Of a DNA stretch of 64,000 nt, positions 37,335 through 48,776 are shown piece after piece. This stretch comes from Edolisoma coerulescens. Taxonomy: Eukaryota > Chordata > Aves > Passeriformes > Campephagidae. The notes below the pieces were generated by a model. That model had not been told where the DNA came from and made no database searches. It saw only the letters and a list, made by a program, of their open reading frames with translations. Made by a program: the position numbers and the translations under genes. The stretch's first letter is position 1. Each line of letters opens with the position of its first letter. The stretch is taken from contig VWZW01005507.1 of NCBI GenBank assembly GCA_013397115.1, positions 1,520,982 through 1,584,981 on the forward strand, in the 5' to 3' direction.

Positions 37335-37850
37335 GACTTCAAGGGTGCTTTCAAACGAACTGAATCAGAGGTTTACCCAACCCCACTCTTTCAGAAGTTT
37401 CTGAATAACGCACCAGCTTGAACCACTGGAAAGAAACAAATAAATGAGCTGGCAACTTTCACAGGGAGGAGCCTTGAAGCCCAGTTCCCAAGACCACGCC
37501 AACCAGCTCCGTGTGACAGCACACAGGAATGAAAATAGGTAGGTAACATTAACAGAAATACACTGAAACTTAATAACAGCAGCTTGTCAGGACATGCACC
37601 AAAGAGAAATGGCTCATAATAGCTACAGCTTGTATTATGAATGTTTCATAGCCATCTGGCTACGGAGCTGCCTGAACTCGGCTCATGTGTTGTGTGTGCT
37701 GTGCTAACCCACCGGGCACGCACTGGAAGGAGATTGTCAAGCTCAAGTCAAGCATCTGTACTAAAAAGAGACACCACTTCTCTTGTCAGATTGAAAATGC
37801 CTTGGAATAACAAGGCAGCAATGAACACAGCTAAAGAGCTAAGGCTGTGT
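37335..37850. other. Non-coding stretch
   Basis: Nothing recognised. Confidence 0.45.
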
Positions 37851-37854
37851 CCTC

Positions 37855-37935
37855 CTTTGGTGTAAATCAGGAAGTTTTGTTCAGGATAAATGGAGTTATC
37901 CCAATTTACACCAACTATAAGATCCAGCCCCATTG
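37855..37935 (+). repeat. Ancient amniote repeat fossil with inverted ends
   Basis: An 11-base perfect inverted repeat, ttggtgtaaat (37857-37867) against atttacaccaa (37904-37914), encloses 'ggataaatggagttatccc' and is followed by 'ctataagatccagcccc'. Same family signature as 31405-31530 and 49840-49985. Confidence 0.65.
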
Positions 37936-38484
37936 TATCAACCCGTTGTTTCAGTCATAATTTCCATGTGTCTATCAGTAGCTTAAAGCAAAGGCACAGT
38001 GTAAAAGGAAAAGTAATCCCCCTGCCTTTCCTCTCCTGATCTGATTCACATACAAAATGGGCTTATGAACTCAAAAATTATGGGAGGGACTCAAGGAGGA
38101 GGAAAGGGAGACACAAGAGCCCTTTTATTTTGCGTCTTATTCACAATGAAAATTGGCACAGAAGCCAACCACATACATTAACATAGTTTGGGCAAGTTTA
38201 ACTCTCATGAATACATTTCTGTGGAAAAACTATGTGACTATGGAAAAATCCCCTCTTTTTTGCCATTTGAAAAGATAACAGGCTTCTATGTGGAACATAC
38301 CCAGAACCTGCCTGATTCAGAGACATGGAAATACAAAGATGAATAAGGCTGTTTCCCATGCTAGGGGCCCATGGAAACTGAGAGGGGAGGAAGAAGTAAG
38401 GAGGCCCATTGACTCGGGAGGAGAACTTTCATCCTACAGGTGAAGGAAGTATTTGAAGCCACTGGTAACATTGCAGGCCTGTTC

Positions 38485-38550
38485 CAGAGCCCATTTAAGT
38501 CACTGACAACATCACATTGACTTCACTGCGATGTGGGTCAGGGCTAAATA
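38485..38550 (+). repeat. Ancient amniote repeat fossil ('ttgacttca' type)
   Basis: 'agcccatttaagtcactgac', 'aacatcacattgacttcact' and 'gcgatgtgggtcagggc' follow the known pattern agcccattgaagtcaatg, actcccattgacttcaatgg, gatttgggtcagg(cc). Recognised by layout; family name not assigned. Confidence 0.5.
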
Positions 38551-38554
38551 GTTT

Positions 38555-39250
38555 TCAAATATAATCCAGGGCTATTTCCACATCACTGTGGAGTGAGTGG
38601 GATCCAAAACAGTTCAAGTGTGCCCAGCCCTGTGACTTACCTGCCTTTTGTCCATATTTCTGGCTGCTAGCCTGGCTGCTGCTTGGGTCCTAAGTCTTAA
38701 TATTGCACTGAGGAAGAGCTGAGGTCGGGATGCTTCTGGAGGTCTGTCTCAGACTGGAATGCGTACCAGGCTGTACCCACTATGTCTGTCAGACAACCTG
38801 GAGGAAGGAAAGCTTTGGCCACACGTACTGGGGCATCAACTGCACTTCTCTTCTCTGCTCCCCTCCTGTATATTCATTGTCCTTCTCCAAACTCGGGGTG
38901 AGGAGGGCTCGTAGTGGGAGTGTTCACCAAGAGCAGAGGGTATATCCACTGGACAACATGGGCATTCCTTTGTGTGATGATATAAGAGCACCTGGCACCC
39001 AAAATCTGGAATTTAAAGCCAGCCCAGCTGCAGTGACAAGCTCTGGGATCCTCTGGCCCAACTGCAGTCCAAGTGCAGCCTTAAGACTTCTGCAGGATTT
39101 CACAGGTACACAAAAATAGTGACCTTGACTCCTAGGTCCCTAATTGCAACCCACAAACTATTGGCATTCCCATAAAAAACCCCTTCTCCTTTGCTCACTG
39201 GCACTGTGCAGTGCTAGTCCTGCCCAGTGCCACATTCCTGGCAGAGGATG
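38555..39250. other. Non-coding stretch
   Basis: An open frame of 129 codons at 38730-39119 has no recognisable domain. Nothing else identified. Confidence 0.45.
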
Positions 39251-39254
39251 GTAA

Positions 39255-39450
39255 CCTCAGAATGAATATTTTCTTTTGAATGAATCAGTTTGCTTTATTA
39301 TTAGCCTATCAGATACAATAGTTTGCATTGCAAGTCCTTCATCAGATCACTTCAGAAGTACATCACTGTATCAGGCCTTTAATGTCATGCTAATTTGTTT
39401 CATAAATTACTAATTGAACTCCATAAATGACTCATATCGGTAAGGCAAGT
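39255..39450. promoter_or_regulatory. Candidate conserved enhancer-like block (POU/homeodomain rich)
   Basis: Dense AT-rich motifs: gaatgaatattttc, gaatgaatcag, tttattattag, tcagatac (GATA-like), atgctaatttg (octamer-like), ataaattactaattga, ccataaatgactcat (AP-1-like end). This mixture, over about 190 bases and without repeat signature, is typical of vertebrate conserved non-coding elements. Conservation itself was not tested. Confidence 0.35.
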
Positions 39451-39454
39451 ATCA

Positions 39455-40120
39455 CCATAGAGAGAGCTCAGTGATCCCAGAGGCGGATAAATCACAGAAC
39501 CATCCTCTCCTGCTATGTAACGCAAAATTAAACAGTGGGGTAGGAGCAGGACGGGGAATTTCCCCCCACAAATAGTCCAGAGCTCTTATCTCTGTGATGC
39601 TTCTCAGTACCACAGGTATTGCTCCTGTCCCAGCATGAAGTTTCCACTGATGTCAGTGTGTGGGAGAAGTGAGGTGCACAGACCCACACATCGAGGGCAA
39701 AGGATCTGCAGATCAGATCAAAAGGGAACATTCTTTTTCAAGGCAAGTCCATCCAAAGTGCTCTGTTGCTTTATTGACACCTAATGCACATCATCACTGA
39801 TGTCATCACTGAGTTTGCCTCCACTGGAGAGATTGGGTTTGGCCAGGGCCAGCAAACAGGACTTTTCACAAATTGTCCAGTGCTGGCCACTTCCTGCCAC
39901 ACAAATTGCTGTCTTTGCTTTTTCCAACACAACTGTCTCCAAAGACAACTAGAAACAAAGTCACACCTTGCCTGGCTTGGCAGCTGGTGAAAGATAACTG
40001 ATTATTTCAGGGCCAGTTTTCCAAAGGCACCGCTCTGTTGCTTGCTGGGCTGGAGGGAGGTCAGAGGCCTTCAGGCAGGTTTGTCTGACTGACCCTTCAC
40101 TTGCTGACCTGCTGTTGCTC
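39455..40120. other. Non-coding stretch
   Basis: No recognised features before the Ig-like exon candidate. The last 40 bases form the pyrimidine-containing approach to its acceptor. Confidence 0.45.
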
Positions 40121-40125
40121 CCTAG

Positions 40126-40237
40126 GAGCCAGCCTCACCACCACTTGCCTTGCGGCAAAGGATGGGGTATGTTTCTAACCCAAATCCCAACAATGCTGGT
40201 ATCTACACCTGCTCAGCCACATTCACCTCCCACCAGA
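40126..40237 (+). other. Candidate coding exon of an immunoglobulin-like domain (112 nt)
   Basis: Bounded on the left by an acceptor (tgctgttgctccctag, AG at 40124-40125) and on the right by a consensus donor (caccaga|gtgagt, GT at 40238-40239). The frame starting at the first base is open for 37 codons plus one base. It is closed by a TAG immediately upstream and a TAG just after the donor, so the open part coincides with the proposed exon. Its product contains GYVSNPNPNNAGIYTCSATF. The N-A-G-I-Y-T-C segment is the F-strand signature of Ig domains (D-x-G-x-Y-x-C), with the second disulfide cysteine at residue 29. A layout of R-x-G-[FY] before it recalls the second Ig domain of VEGF/PDGF-receptor relatives, but I cannot assign a gene. 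It could also be a decayed exon: no partner exons were found nearby. Confidence 0.4.
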
Positions 40238-40294
40238 GTGAGTAGGCACTTCTGGGAAGAAAATCACCTGGCCCACAGCAGATGCCTCCCTTAG

Positions 40295-40389
40295 GATGAG
40301 ATCAGTATCACTCCCAGGCAGCTGCAAAGGCCATTTAGCATCTCATCAGCTGTCCCTGTCCACCTACATCCCGAGGAATTCCATCCCAG
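40295..40389 (+). other. Exon-like segment, 95 nt
   Basis: A possible acceptor (gcagatgcctcccttag, AG at 40293-40294) and a strong donor (catcccag|gtaagtg, GT at 40390-40391). It is open in two frames. It cannot simply follow the Ig-like exon: the intervening 57 bases are short for a vertebrate intron, and joining the two in phase gives an immediate stop. It may be a decoy or an alternative exon. Confidence 0.2.
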
Positions 40390-40394
40390 GTAAG

Positions 40395-42700
40395 TGCTCA
40401 GATGCTGCGCGGCTGCAGCAAAGGAAGAGCACAGTTGTTTTGCTCACACGATTGGCCTTTACTTCCCTCCCTCCTATCTTGCCTTGTTCTGAGCTGCACT
40501 TTATGACAGAGTCCAGGACAGGGAACCTGCTGCTGTTCCTGCACCTCCAAAAGCAACAAGAGCGTGAAGCCCACCATGTGCACAGGAGGGGCTGCTGCAG
40601 CACAAAGGCTTGGCACAGAACTGGTCAGCCAGGTTCCGGCAGGGAGACATAAAGCCCAACAGGGACCTTTGCAAACATCTCTGCTGGTCTCCTGCAGTCC
40701 TGCTCAGTGTTTCACCCAGCAGACTCTGAAATTAGAAAGCTGCACAGTTCTAATGTATGACCAAACATCCTGCATTAGCTCCTAAGAGAAAGATGTTATT
40801 TATTTTACCCACACAAGGCTTATCTTGTAGTAGCCATCAACTTTCCATGGAAAGATCACGCTCTACTACTATACTTCAGTCATTAGAGGCAGCTTCTAAA
40901 CTTTAATATCTCCAAAGGAACAACAATTGTGACCCTTTGCATATTTTATATTTACAGACCAGCAGAATGAACTCACTGGGATCAGCAGGTGGTGTATGTT
41001 CAGCTGCTCTCAGCAATACTCAGCTTGCCTGTTCCCAGCGAGGGCAGCTGCCACCAGGGGAGCAGTGCCCTGTGAATGTGCCATTCAGAGGGTAGGAGAG
41101 CCCAGAGTTTGTAAGGCAGACATCAAAGTGGTCTCTAACATGCAGATGTTTTCCATACAGGGGCTGAGAAGAGTGATGGCCAAGACTTTGTAAATCTCGT
41201 GCTGTGTTTTTTCCTTCATTTTCTCCTTTACATCCCTCATTTCCTTGCCTTCTCTTATGTGGAAGAATGATACCATTAAAAATGATGGGCTACATCCTCA
41301 ACTGGTATAATTTGTTGTGACTCCACAGAGCCATGCCTGTTTACACAAGCTGCAAATTTCTCCCATCAATTTAAATCTCTACAGATTTACATCATGGGGA
41401 ACAGCACTACATTTTTTCCCATAGCTAATAAGCTTCTTCAAAAAAGAAAAGACAAACAAGCACTCTTGACATCTATTAAACTTGTATTTGGAGATAAAAA
41501 TTTCAGAGGATGCCTTCTCCCACCCTATCTCACGTCCTTCTTCCTGCTCCTCTGTTTATTAGAGGGTCCTCCCAGTGTCACGTGGGCCAGAGTTGAGCTG
41601 AGCTGCCAAGGACGGTGCCCATGGATGAACCCATGGCTGGATTTGCTTCCTGACACGTAGCTCTGTTCCCTCTTCGTCTCCCCGAATAGCGCTGCAACCC
41701 ATCCCAAACATCCCTGAGTCCTGCTGAGGACAGGGCCCTCTTCACTACCACCCAGGCTCAGTCATAGGATGTAGGGAAAAATTCCTGCTCTGTTTGATCA
41801 AGGACAACAAGTTCAATGCTCAGCTCCCTCTGCCCGGGTGAATTCCTTTACCAATGAACTAAAAGCTGTTTTTAAAAGGTTCTCCATCCATTTCATTTTC
41901 ATTTCAAGAAGAATTTCATCTTCCTATGGAATAAAAGCACATTGGAAACCTCACCATTTTTTATAAAATCAAATTCCTGTGTTCCCACTTGCCCTAACCA
42001 GAAGCACTGTAGCCCCACGTCTGCAGAGCACATTGTACTGCGCTGACTTTGTGCTGTCCTGCAGAGAAACACAACAGGGTTTCACGTGACATTACCAACT
42101 CGACTCCCACAAAATCTCCCTCCCATGGGTGCGTACCAATCTGAGCACTCAGCGCACATGAAGACAGACACTGAGCCTTCTGGAGATCTTGAACACTTCT
42201 GAACCCGCAACAGCAACAGCTTTTCTGCTGGACAATACTCTGAGCCTGCTTTTGGGATACACTGAATTATCCTGAAGAGCCAGACAACTGAAGTGCCAAA
42301 TTCCTTACGACATTCACTGATTTAATTTGACCACTGAAGCTCTCCAGGCTTTTTTGGAAGCCCCAGCTGTGATTCCAGGAACCAGCATGTCCGAGATGAT
42401 CCCACAGGTTGAACACTGTCATTAAAAGCATGACCGGTTCCTGCTGGAGGCAAATGATGGAGTCCCTGCAGGAGTGCAGGGAGTGAGGTGGCTGTGTCAC
42501 CCATCTCAGTAGTGTATTTTCTGTGCTGTGGAGCGAGACCGAGACCAGTGGGGATCTCTCAGGCCACGGTAAAAGCCTTACATTTCTTCCAATAAAAGCT
42601 GAGTCTAGTGACCAGCAAAACATGTTGGAGATACATTTTCTGGATGAATTAAGGAGAAAGCAACCAAGGAAATCAGGACTTGGAGCTCACAGTGACCAAG
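40395..42700. other. Non-coding stretch with a CTCF-like motif
   Basis: No gene recognised. A CTCF-like site at 41051-41065 is annotated separately. Confidence 0.5.
41051..41065 (+). promoter_or_regulatory. CTCF-like motif (+)
   Basis: CCACCAGGGGAGCAG, preceded by gctg, matches the CTCF core CCASYAGRKGGCRS except near its 3' end. CTCF is the main vertebrate insulator protein. The orientation is forward, facing the reverse-oriented motif at 61729-61744. Confidence 0.4.
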
Positions 42701-42705
42701 GAGAG

Positions 42706-42802
42706 GCTGAGAGAATTCAACTTGTTCAGCCTCTAGAAGAAAAGAATGGGAGACCTTATTCCTGAGACAGCAGCAAGAAGGCAGAGCCAGGCTCTTCTGG
42801 AA
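42706..42802 (+). mobile_element. CR1 LINE, internal fragment of ORF2 3' part
   Basis: 'aaggagaggctgagagaatt', 'caacttgttcagcctctaga', 'agaaaagaatgggagacctt' corresponds to the CR1 segment encoding E-R-L-R-E-L-G-L-F-S-L-E-K-R-R-L near the end of its reverse-transcriptase ORF. It is followed by 'gccaggctcttctgg', also a CR1 block after a deletion. Frames are broken. It lacks the 3' tail, so it was truncated at both ends after insertion. Confidence 0.8.
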
Positions 42803-42804
42803 GG

Positions 42805-43555
42805 TGCACAGCTCTGCTGGTCATTGCACTGACCCCTTGTGTCTCCTGGAGGGCCCCCAGTAAGGCTCTCCCATAACCCACCTTCTCCATCATGATGTTT
42901 GCTGCCTTCTGTAGGATCTCCTGCTCCGAGATCCTTTCCATGCTGCTCCTCTTTCCCTGAGACTGCTGACTTGCTGGGGGTTAAGCTGTTTCTCAAACAG
43001 CCCCCATCCCATTTAGCCTGTATCCCGGGATTTTCTTCCATGAAAAAGGCACTGTAAAGGCTCTGGACCCTGTGCTATGATTTACACTTTTTCATCTCCT
43101 GCAGAAAGCCTGCCGTGTATGTGATGATACCATTCAGCTCCGTTTACCTGAGAACTTAAAAAAATACCATCAGAGGTTGTTTTTTCCATATGGGTAAATA
43201 GTAGGGGTGGGAGTATTCCTTATGGGAAACCTGGAACAGTCGCACTCTGTCGGCCTGACATTTCCTGCTGTAATTGAAACTTTTGATGTTAAAAATTCCA
43301 TTTACACAGTGTGTCTCTAAGCCAGGAGGGGAGAAGGGCAGAGGTGGGCTCGGCACTAGCGCAAGGCTTCCCCACCCCCCCACTGCAGCCAGTTAAGTAC
43401 AGCAGGTGAGTGCAGAGATGTAAGGGCAGGAATATGAGGAAGGAAATTCCAGCTGAGTTAGGTAATTTGGGTCAGAGGAAGCCAGGCGTAGTTATAGAGG
43501 CAGGTACAGATCAAATCAACTCGAGGCTCTGGGTCTCTGCAGCTGCCCATACCCC
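42805..43555. other. Non-coding stretch
   Basis: The minus strand carries an open frame (42756-42941) beginning MERISEQEILQKAANIMMEK with a possible donor (gagaag|gtgggt) soon after. No family is recognised and no partner exon is seen, so it is not called. Confidence 0.4.
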
Positions 43556-43559
43556 TGCC

Positions 43560-43690
43560 CAGGCGGGCAGGGAGCGGTGCATCCACGTGATCCTGTGCTC
43601 ATGGGGGATGTGTGACCCAAACATCCGGGCTCTGCCGCGGGAGGATGGAAAAATGGCTCCCTCAGAAGTGACGGGGACCAACGGGCAGAA
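43560..43690. other. CpG-dense patch
   Basis: About eight CpGs in 130 bases (ggcgggc, gagcggtg, ccacgtga, atccggg, gccgcgg, tgacggg, caacggg), far above the surroundings. It includes a CACGTG E-box and is preceded by a pyrimidine stretch ending in tgcccag. It could be an exon, an enhancer or a small orphan island. Confidence 0.4.
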
Positions 43691-45510
43691 ACAACTTTGC
43701 CCTCTTGCAGGTTAAAGAATGTTTCACAGAGTGTCTTTGAAATTCCCATCCAATGCTACATAACCTAATCCTTAACGAAATCAGCCAAGCAGCCAAATTC
43801 CAACTCAACTTCCAGCTGGCCTCAGGTGAAAATCCAAGCAGAGGATCCCACTGCTGCCAAACGTAGGCTGATCCCCACACCAATTCGAGACCCTGCCATG
43901 ACTTTATTCCTGAGGACCTGCACAAACCTACACAAGCCAGACCCCCCAGCCCAAGCCAGTGTTGGCTGAGTTTATCCCCAGGGATTCTTCCAGTTGGGAA
44001 TACAGCTCGTGGGCCCAAAGGAGATTCATCCAGCAGGATTCGCCCAGCCTCTGCCTCGGGTCTGCAGCAGCCACCAGCCCAAATCCTCCCTCTACCTCCA
44101 GCTCTACCCCACCCTGGGAGCTCCTGTCATTCCCAACCCTCGAGCAAGCCAGATTCCTGTCCTCCTTCCCCACGAAACCTCTGCAGGCTCTCCAGGGGTG
44201 AGCAGCAGCAGCAAGAAACACCAGAACGCCGGTATCACCCCGGCTCCATCTCCTGCTAGCAGTAAATGTGGGAATAAGACGAAGTCCAGGACAAGACAGA
44301 ATCCCTGTGAGTAATGGACATAATTACATTAGCTAGGCAAAGTAACTTTATGTTAAGAAATATTTTTGGCATGCCATGAAAAGTTTGAATCCTGTCACAC
44401 CCCAGCAGTTACAAAAGTCAAAGGCAACATAACATGAGCTTTATTTTAACTGTTACATGTATTTGCATAAAAATGCTTCTTCAGAATGATAATGCAACTG
44501 TGCTTCCCTGTTTTGGCTTTTTTTTTGCTGCTTTCCCTTTTGATGCAACTTTCTTGCACCCTCAAAGGCACAAAGTAGAACAGGAAGCAGTTCTGCCTGA
44601 GACTCTTTTCTCAAGCACCTTCAAAAATTAAGGCTCAATCCTTTAAGCTTTTCTCACATACCCAAAGACAAGACAGTAAAAAAAAAATACCCAGACTCAG
44701 CAATCACTTCTTAAAATCTGGCTTTTCACTGTCAAATGTGACTCTGACCCTCCAGCCATGACAGTGACAGCCACAATAACAAGCAAATTACATTCCTCAT
44801 TATTCTTCCCAGCAATCCTTGGGAGCAATGGGCAGTATGGGGTGAGAAAAGTGGGCTGGATCTGCAGAAATAGCCACTTCAGAAAGGAAACAAATGAGTT
44901 ATTTGAACAGACACTCAGACTGATTCTCATTTCTAACTCTGTAACTTAAATGACAACTGCCTATAACTCAATCAACACCTTGGGGTTCCACAAAAAAGTT
45001 CATTCAGGAGCAGAAGCAGGGAAAACTTCTAGGTTTCAAAAATACTAAAATACATTTTATCCCACTGACTTTCTCCAACTCTCTCACCTAAGTAGGCAGA
45101 ACTAAAACCTAAAGTTAACAGCTGTTTTGGTTTAATGTTAGATCTAATATACAGATGCTAATTTTTATTTAAACATTTAATTGAGGTATCACTGGAGAAA
45201 TTCTGAATTTTTTCATCTAAGAGGCTGCTAAACAGTTTTAAAAAATAATAAATTAAAGATTTTGGTTCAGATAGCCCAATAAATTTTATTTGAGACAAAA
45301 GTAATATTTTTAAAGTTTTTGACAGAATCCATATCTTGGGGATAAATTAACTTAGGAAGATCTAAAACCCAGAACTGCCAGCGATCCCAGTGCCTACCAG
45401 TTGTTCCTATATCTCCCACCAAGGAATCTTTCATAGAAAAACTTATAATAAGCATTTCCCTGGCAAAATTGGGACAATAAATTGCAGAAAGATAAGTTTT
45501 TTCTACTACA
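43691..45510. other. Non-coding stretch, nothing recognised
   Basis: Region 43900-44310 is C-rich with overlapping frames; 44980-45310 is AT-rich. No gene identified. Confidence 0.5.
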
Positions 45511-45514
45511 GTGT

Positions 45515-45715
45515 CCTCAAGACGCCTCCTAGGACTGTGGGTGCCCCAATATGTAAAGGACTGGCCCTTACTCAAGGAGCTCACAACTGAAAGAAAAGCA
45601 AAGATGGGAAACCAAAACTAATGTGACTTGTCCAGTGCCCCAGCACAGACTGACAGCAGTGGTGCAGAAAGAGCCTGGTTCACCCCTACTCTTCCCTCAG
45701 TGACCTGTCTGATAG
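45515..45715 (-). repeat. MIR-type amniote SINE, antisense
   Basis: Left to right: 'tgccccaatatgtaaaggac', 'ccttactcaaggagctcaca', then 'aatgtgacttgtccagtgcc' and 'agagcctggttcacccctac'. These are the antisense tail (ttgtgagctcctt), core (ttgcccaaggtcaca) and tRNA-like head of the SINE type seen complete at 55713-56012. Confidence 0.7.
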
Positions 45716-46780
45716 GAGCCTATGGTCAGAGTCACTGATAAAACCTTTATTTTGGTTTCTCCTGCCTTATTTCGGCTTCATGGGCTGGCAGAACGTTGCA
45801 GAACTTCAGTGAGTACAAATGTAATGGTCCTCAGCAAATAGCCAGAGGGAACCAGGGAAGATCTTTATCTTGATCTTATATTGATCTTGATTTTTTTCCA
45901 TCTGGAAGAACTGAGAATTCCCTGTGTGCCACTAGCAGAAGAACATACTTAAAATTATCAACTGTGAGATAAAGAAAAAAATCAGAGGAAGAAAAAGAGA
46001 TACCAGGTAAATAAAAAGCAGGAAAGTGCTGTCAGGAACTGATGGCAATACTTAGCCTAAGAGTTGCTGGAGTCTCTGCTCTAATGCTATGGATAAACAT
46101 TTGTCCAAATGACAGTACACGGTGAAACATCATGTGAGATGGGCCAGAACTAAGTCATGATTGATGAGCCTTGGAGGAGCAGGACCTGGCTCTCCAAGGT
46201 TGGTTTTGCAACCTTTGATCTTTATAGCCACACATTATAAAGCGGTTTCAACTTGTAACTAAATTCCTGACATACTCAGCTGTAAAATCCAGACATATCC
46301 TGAGTAATAAAACAAATACATAAACTGGAACTTAGGTGAGAGTCATCTTTTACTGTCACTTAATGCTGGAAACACCTAGAGCTTGTTCTGCCACATTCAA
46401 TAGGAAAGTGCTGTTTTAAGAGCAGTGGGAAGGGATTTGGGCTGGAAACAAATTAATTGGGCCAGACAGACTATTTGATTAATCCTATCTGGATCCCCAA
46501 TTTCCAGTGCCTCTAAAGAGCATCACGAACAGGCATCTTTCCGATTGTAACTGTACCACACGTTGTTCATGAAATCCAGCTTCTATCATTCCGTGTATCA
46601 GAGCCATGGGCCCTCTGCAAAAACATCACTCTGCCAACTGTGGATATCACCAATAAATCAAGGCAGTTGCACAAGCCACAACTTAGGTGGCATTAATTAG
46701 ATCAGTGGAAGTTATGATCCAACATAATTATCATTGCTACCCCACCTACATTTAATTTCAGTGTTTCTTCCTATCTTTCC
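45716..46780. other. Non-coding stretch
   Basis: Nothing recognised. Confidence 0.45.
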
Positions 46781-46785
46781 CCCAG

Positions 46786-46875
46786 AGGGTCCACAGGGAA
46801 GGACTACATGCTTCAACAGTGCCAGCCTCCAGAGGCAGCACGAAAGAGCAAGGGCTGGTAATTATATGAGTGCAA
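46786..46875 (+). other. Exon-like segment, 90 nt
   Basis: A strong acceptor (gtttcttcctatctttcccccag, AG at 46784-46785) and a good donor (gtgcaa|gtaagg, GT at 46876-46877) enclose 90 bases, a multiple of three. One frame is open throughout and beyond on both sides, reading EGPQGRTTCFNSASLQRQHE and on. No domain is recognised, so it may be a coding exon, a non-coding RNA exon or a chance pair. Confidence 0.3.
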
Positions 46876-46879
46876 GTAA

Positions 46880-48770
46880 GGGGAAGGGGACTATCATGAG
46901 ATGTGATCAGATACTATACAAGGGGAAGGAAATAAATTCACCCTTTGCCCCTTACACACCCCGTAGCTTTGCAGCTGTACATGAGACACGGGGTTTGTGC
47001 TGCCTTATCCGACCTGCCAGTCCCCATTCACCAAGGTGTGTGCGTAAAGAAAGCGCTGTAAGCACATGGAGAGTCTCGCCAAGGGAAACCTGATTTCCCA
47101 AAGGCTTCTGTACATGTCGAAAATGAACAGCACGGCCCAGGGGAGGGGAAGAAAGGTCAGCGTGCTTGGGTGGGACTTGCAGCATCTCTGACCACATCTG
47201 TAACAGCAAGCAGGGCAAAACAAGAGGAACACGGATACACAGAGAGAAACGGTCGGTGCCAAGGACCTGACATCCACACAGAGCATTTCCCTTCCCTGCT
47301 TTCCTTCAGAGAGCTGCAGCCTAATGGCAGCAGCAACCAGCACCAGCTGGCCCATGCCAGCCCTGAAGCCACCCCAGAGGAATCCTGTTGATGTCCTCCA
47401 TGAGTGCTCTGTGACATAAACATGCACTTCAGTGGGGATCACTGGGAGACGCTTCAGAAGCACACTGTTATCTCAAATGAAATGTTAACGCCGACGTCCC
47501 CCTTTGAGGTGTCCCCACATGGGGCATGGACAAGTGTCTGTCCTGCTGTAACAGGACCCCACTGCAGCTCTACAGGGGTGAACACAGTGTCCCCAGGCAG
47601 TGGCACACAGTGTGGCTGCACCACCACGTGGGCAGCCAGCTCCCTTGTGCAGCCTGGATGAGCTCTCCGGCTCTGGCACTGCCTCTGCCAGCAGGGACGG
47701 TCTGACAATCCTGTGGCTCTGAGGACTGTGCTTCAGAAGAGGGAGTCATACAAGAACAAATACAAATGGGAAACCAAGTATATGCAGGGCTGAGCCCTGA
47801 ATCACAGCCCAGGACATGCCTGTAATGACAGTACATGGCTGAAGAACTACTGCCTTTGAGCTGGCTGGAAGGACTTGATACAAAAAGGTACCATATCTTT
47901 CAGGTCACAGCAGTCCTTTCTGACTGAAGGTTGCACCATCACAGTGGTTGGAAGACAAAGAGGTTTTCTGCTAAGAATCCCCAAAGATGCTCTGTTTTAG
48001 CAGGTAAATTGGTTCTCTTCTTCTTTGACCTTTATTCTGTGCATCTGCTCTTCCCTACACTTACAATAAAATATTTTCCTTTGACACTGTGCAGGGCTCT
48101 GCTTAAAAAGGGCTTGGTGTAGTCAGGTGTGTTCCTGGTGAGCTGCAGGCTGCAGTACAAAGACCCCACTGTTTTTCAGAAGGCCATTCACCAATGTTCA
48201 CTCAACAGAGCAGACCAACAGTACGGCAATATCCATCAGCCCCTGCATTTGCTTGTAATTAAAGAAAGGTCAGGAGCTGTGCCTTTCTGAGAATCATGCT
48301 TACCTTTGCATGGTCAAAACCCAAACAGAGACAAATTTCATAATGGAGACATCCAGAAACGTGAAACCTGGGACATGAAAAATATTAAATAGCCAAGTGT
48401 GTAAATTTTTCAAGGTTTGTGAAATGGATTTGCCCCTGTGGTTGGGTACAGAACTGTTGAGATAGTGTTTGGTATCTAACAGCAAAAGCTGTTGTGTTCC
48501 AGTTTTTTCATGCCTCGCTGCTACAGAAAGGCCCTGATTCACACCACTTCATTATCTTTCCTCATTTTTATAGGCAGCCAGAGGGCATGCTGGATCCTCA
48601 GTTTGTTTGTCTGGATCCACTCATTAGTAAATTACGTGTAGTGAGCAATGACGTGTACCTGGACATTTAGTCTGAGTAGATTCTTTAACATTCAAATTAG
48701 TTGTGCTACTCCAGCAAGAAAAGCAACAGATCTTTCTGAAATGCGATTTTTTTTCTTTATGCTTTTGTAT
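46880..48770. other. Non-coding stretch, nothing recognised
   Basis: The minus-strand frame at 47005-47463 (152 codons) has no recognised domain. Overlapping frames at 47450-47840 reflect composition. Confidence 0.5.
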
Positions 48771-48776
48771 TTCTAG

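Noticed and set aside
40126..40237. Naming the Ig-like exon as PDGFRL or a specific VEGF receptor
   Set aside because: The layout is only similar; key residues around the cysteine do not match what I know of those proteins closely enough.
40126..40389. Joining the Ig-like exon to the exon-like segment at 40295-40389
   Set aside because: The 57-base gap is short for an intron and splicing in phase gives an immediate stop.
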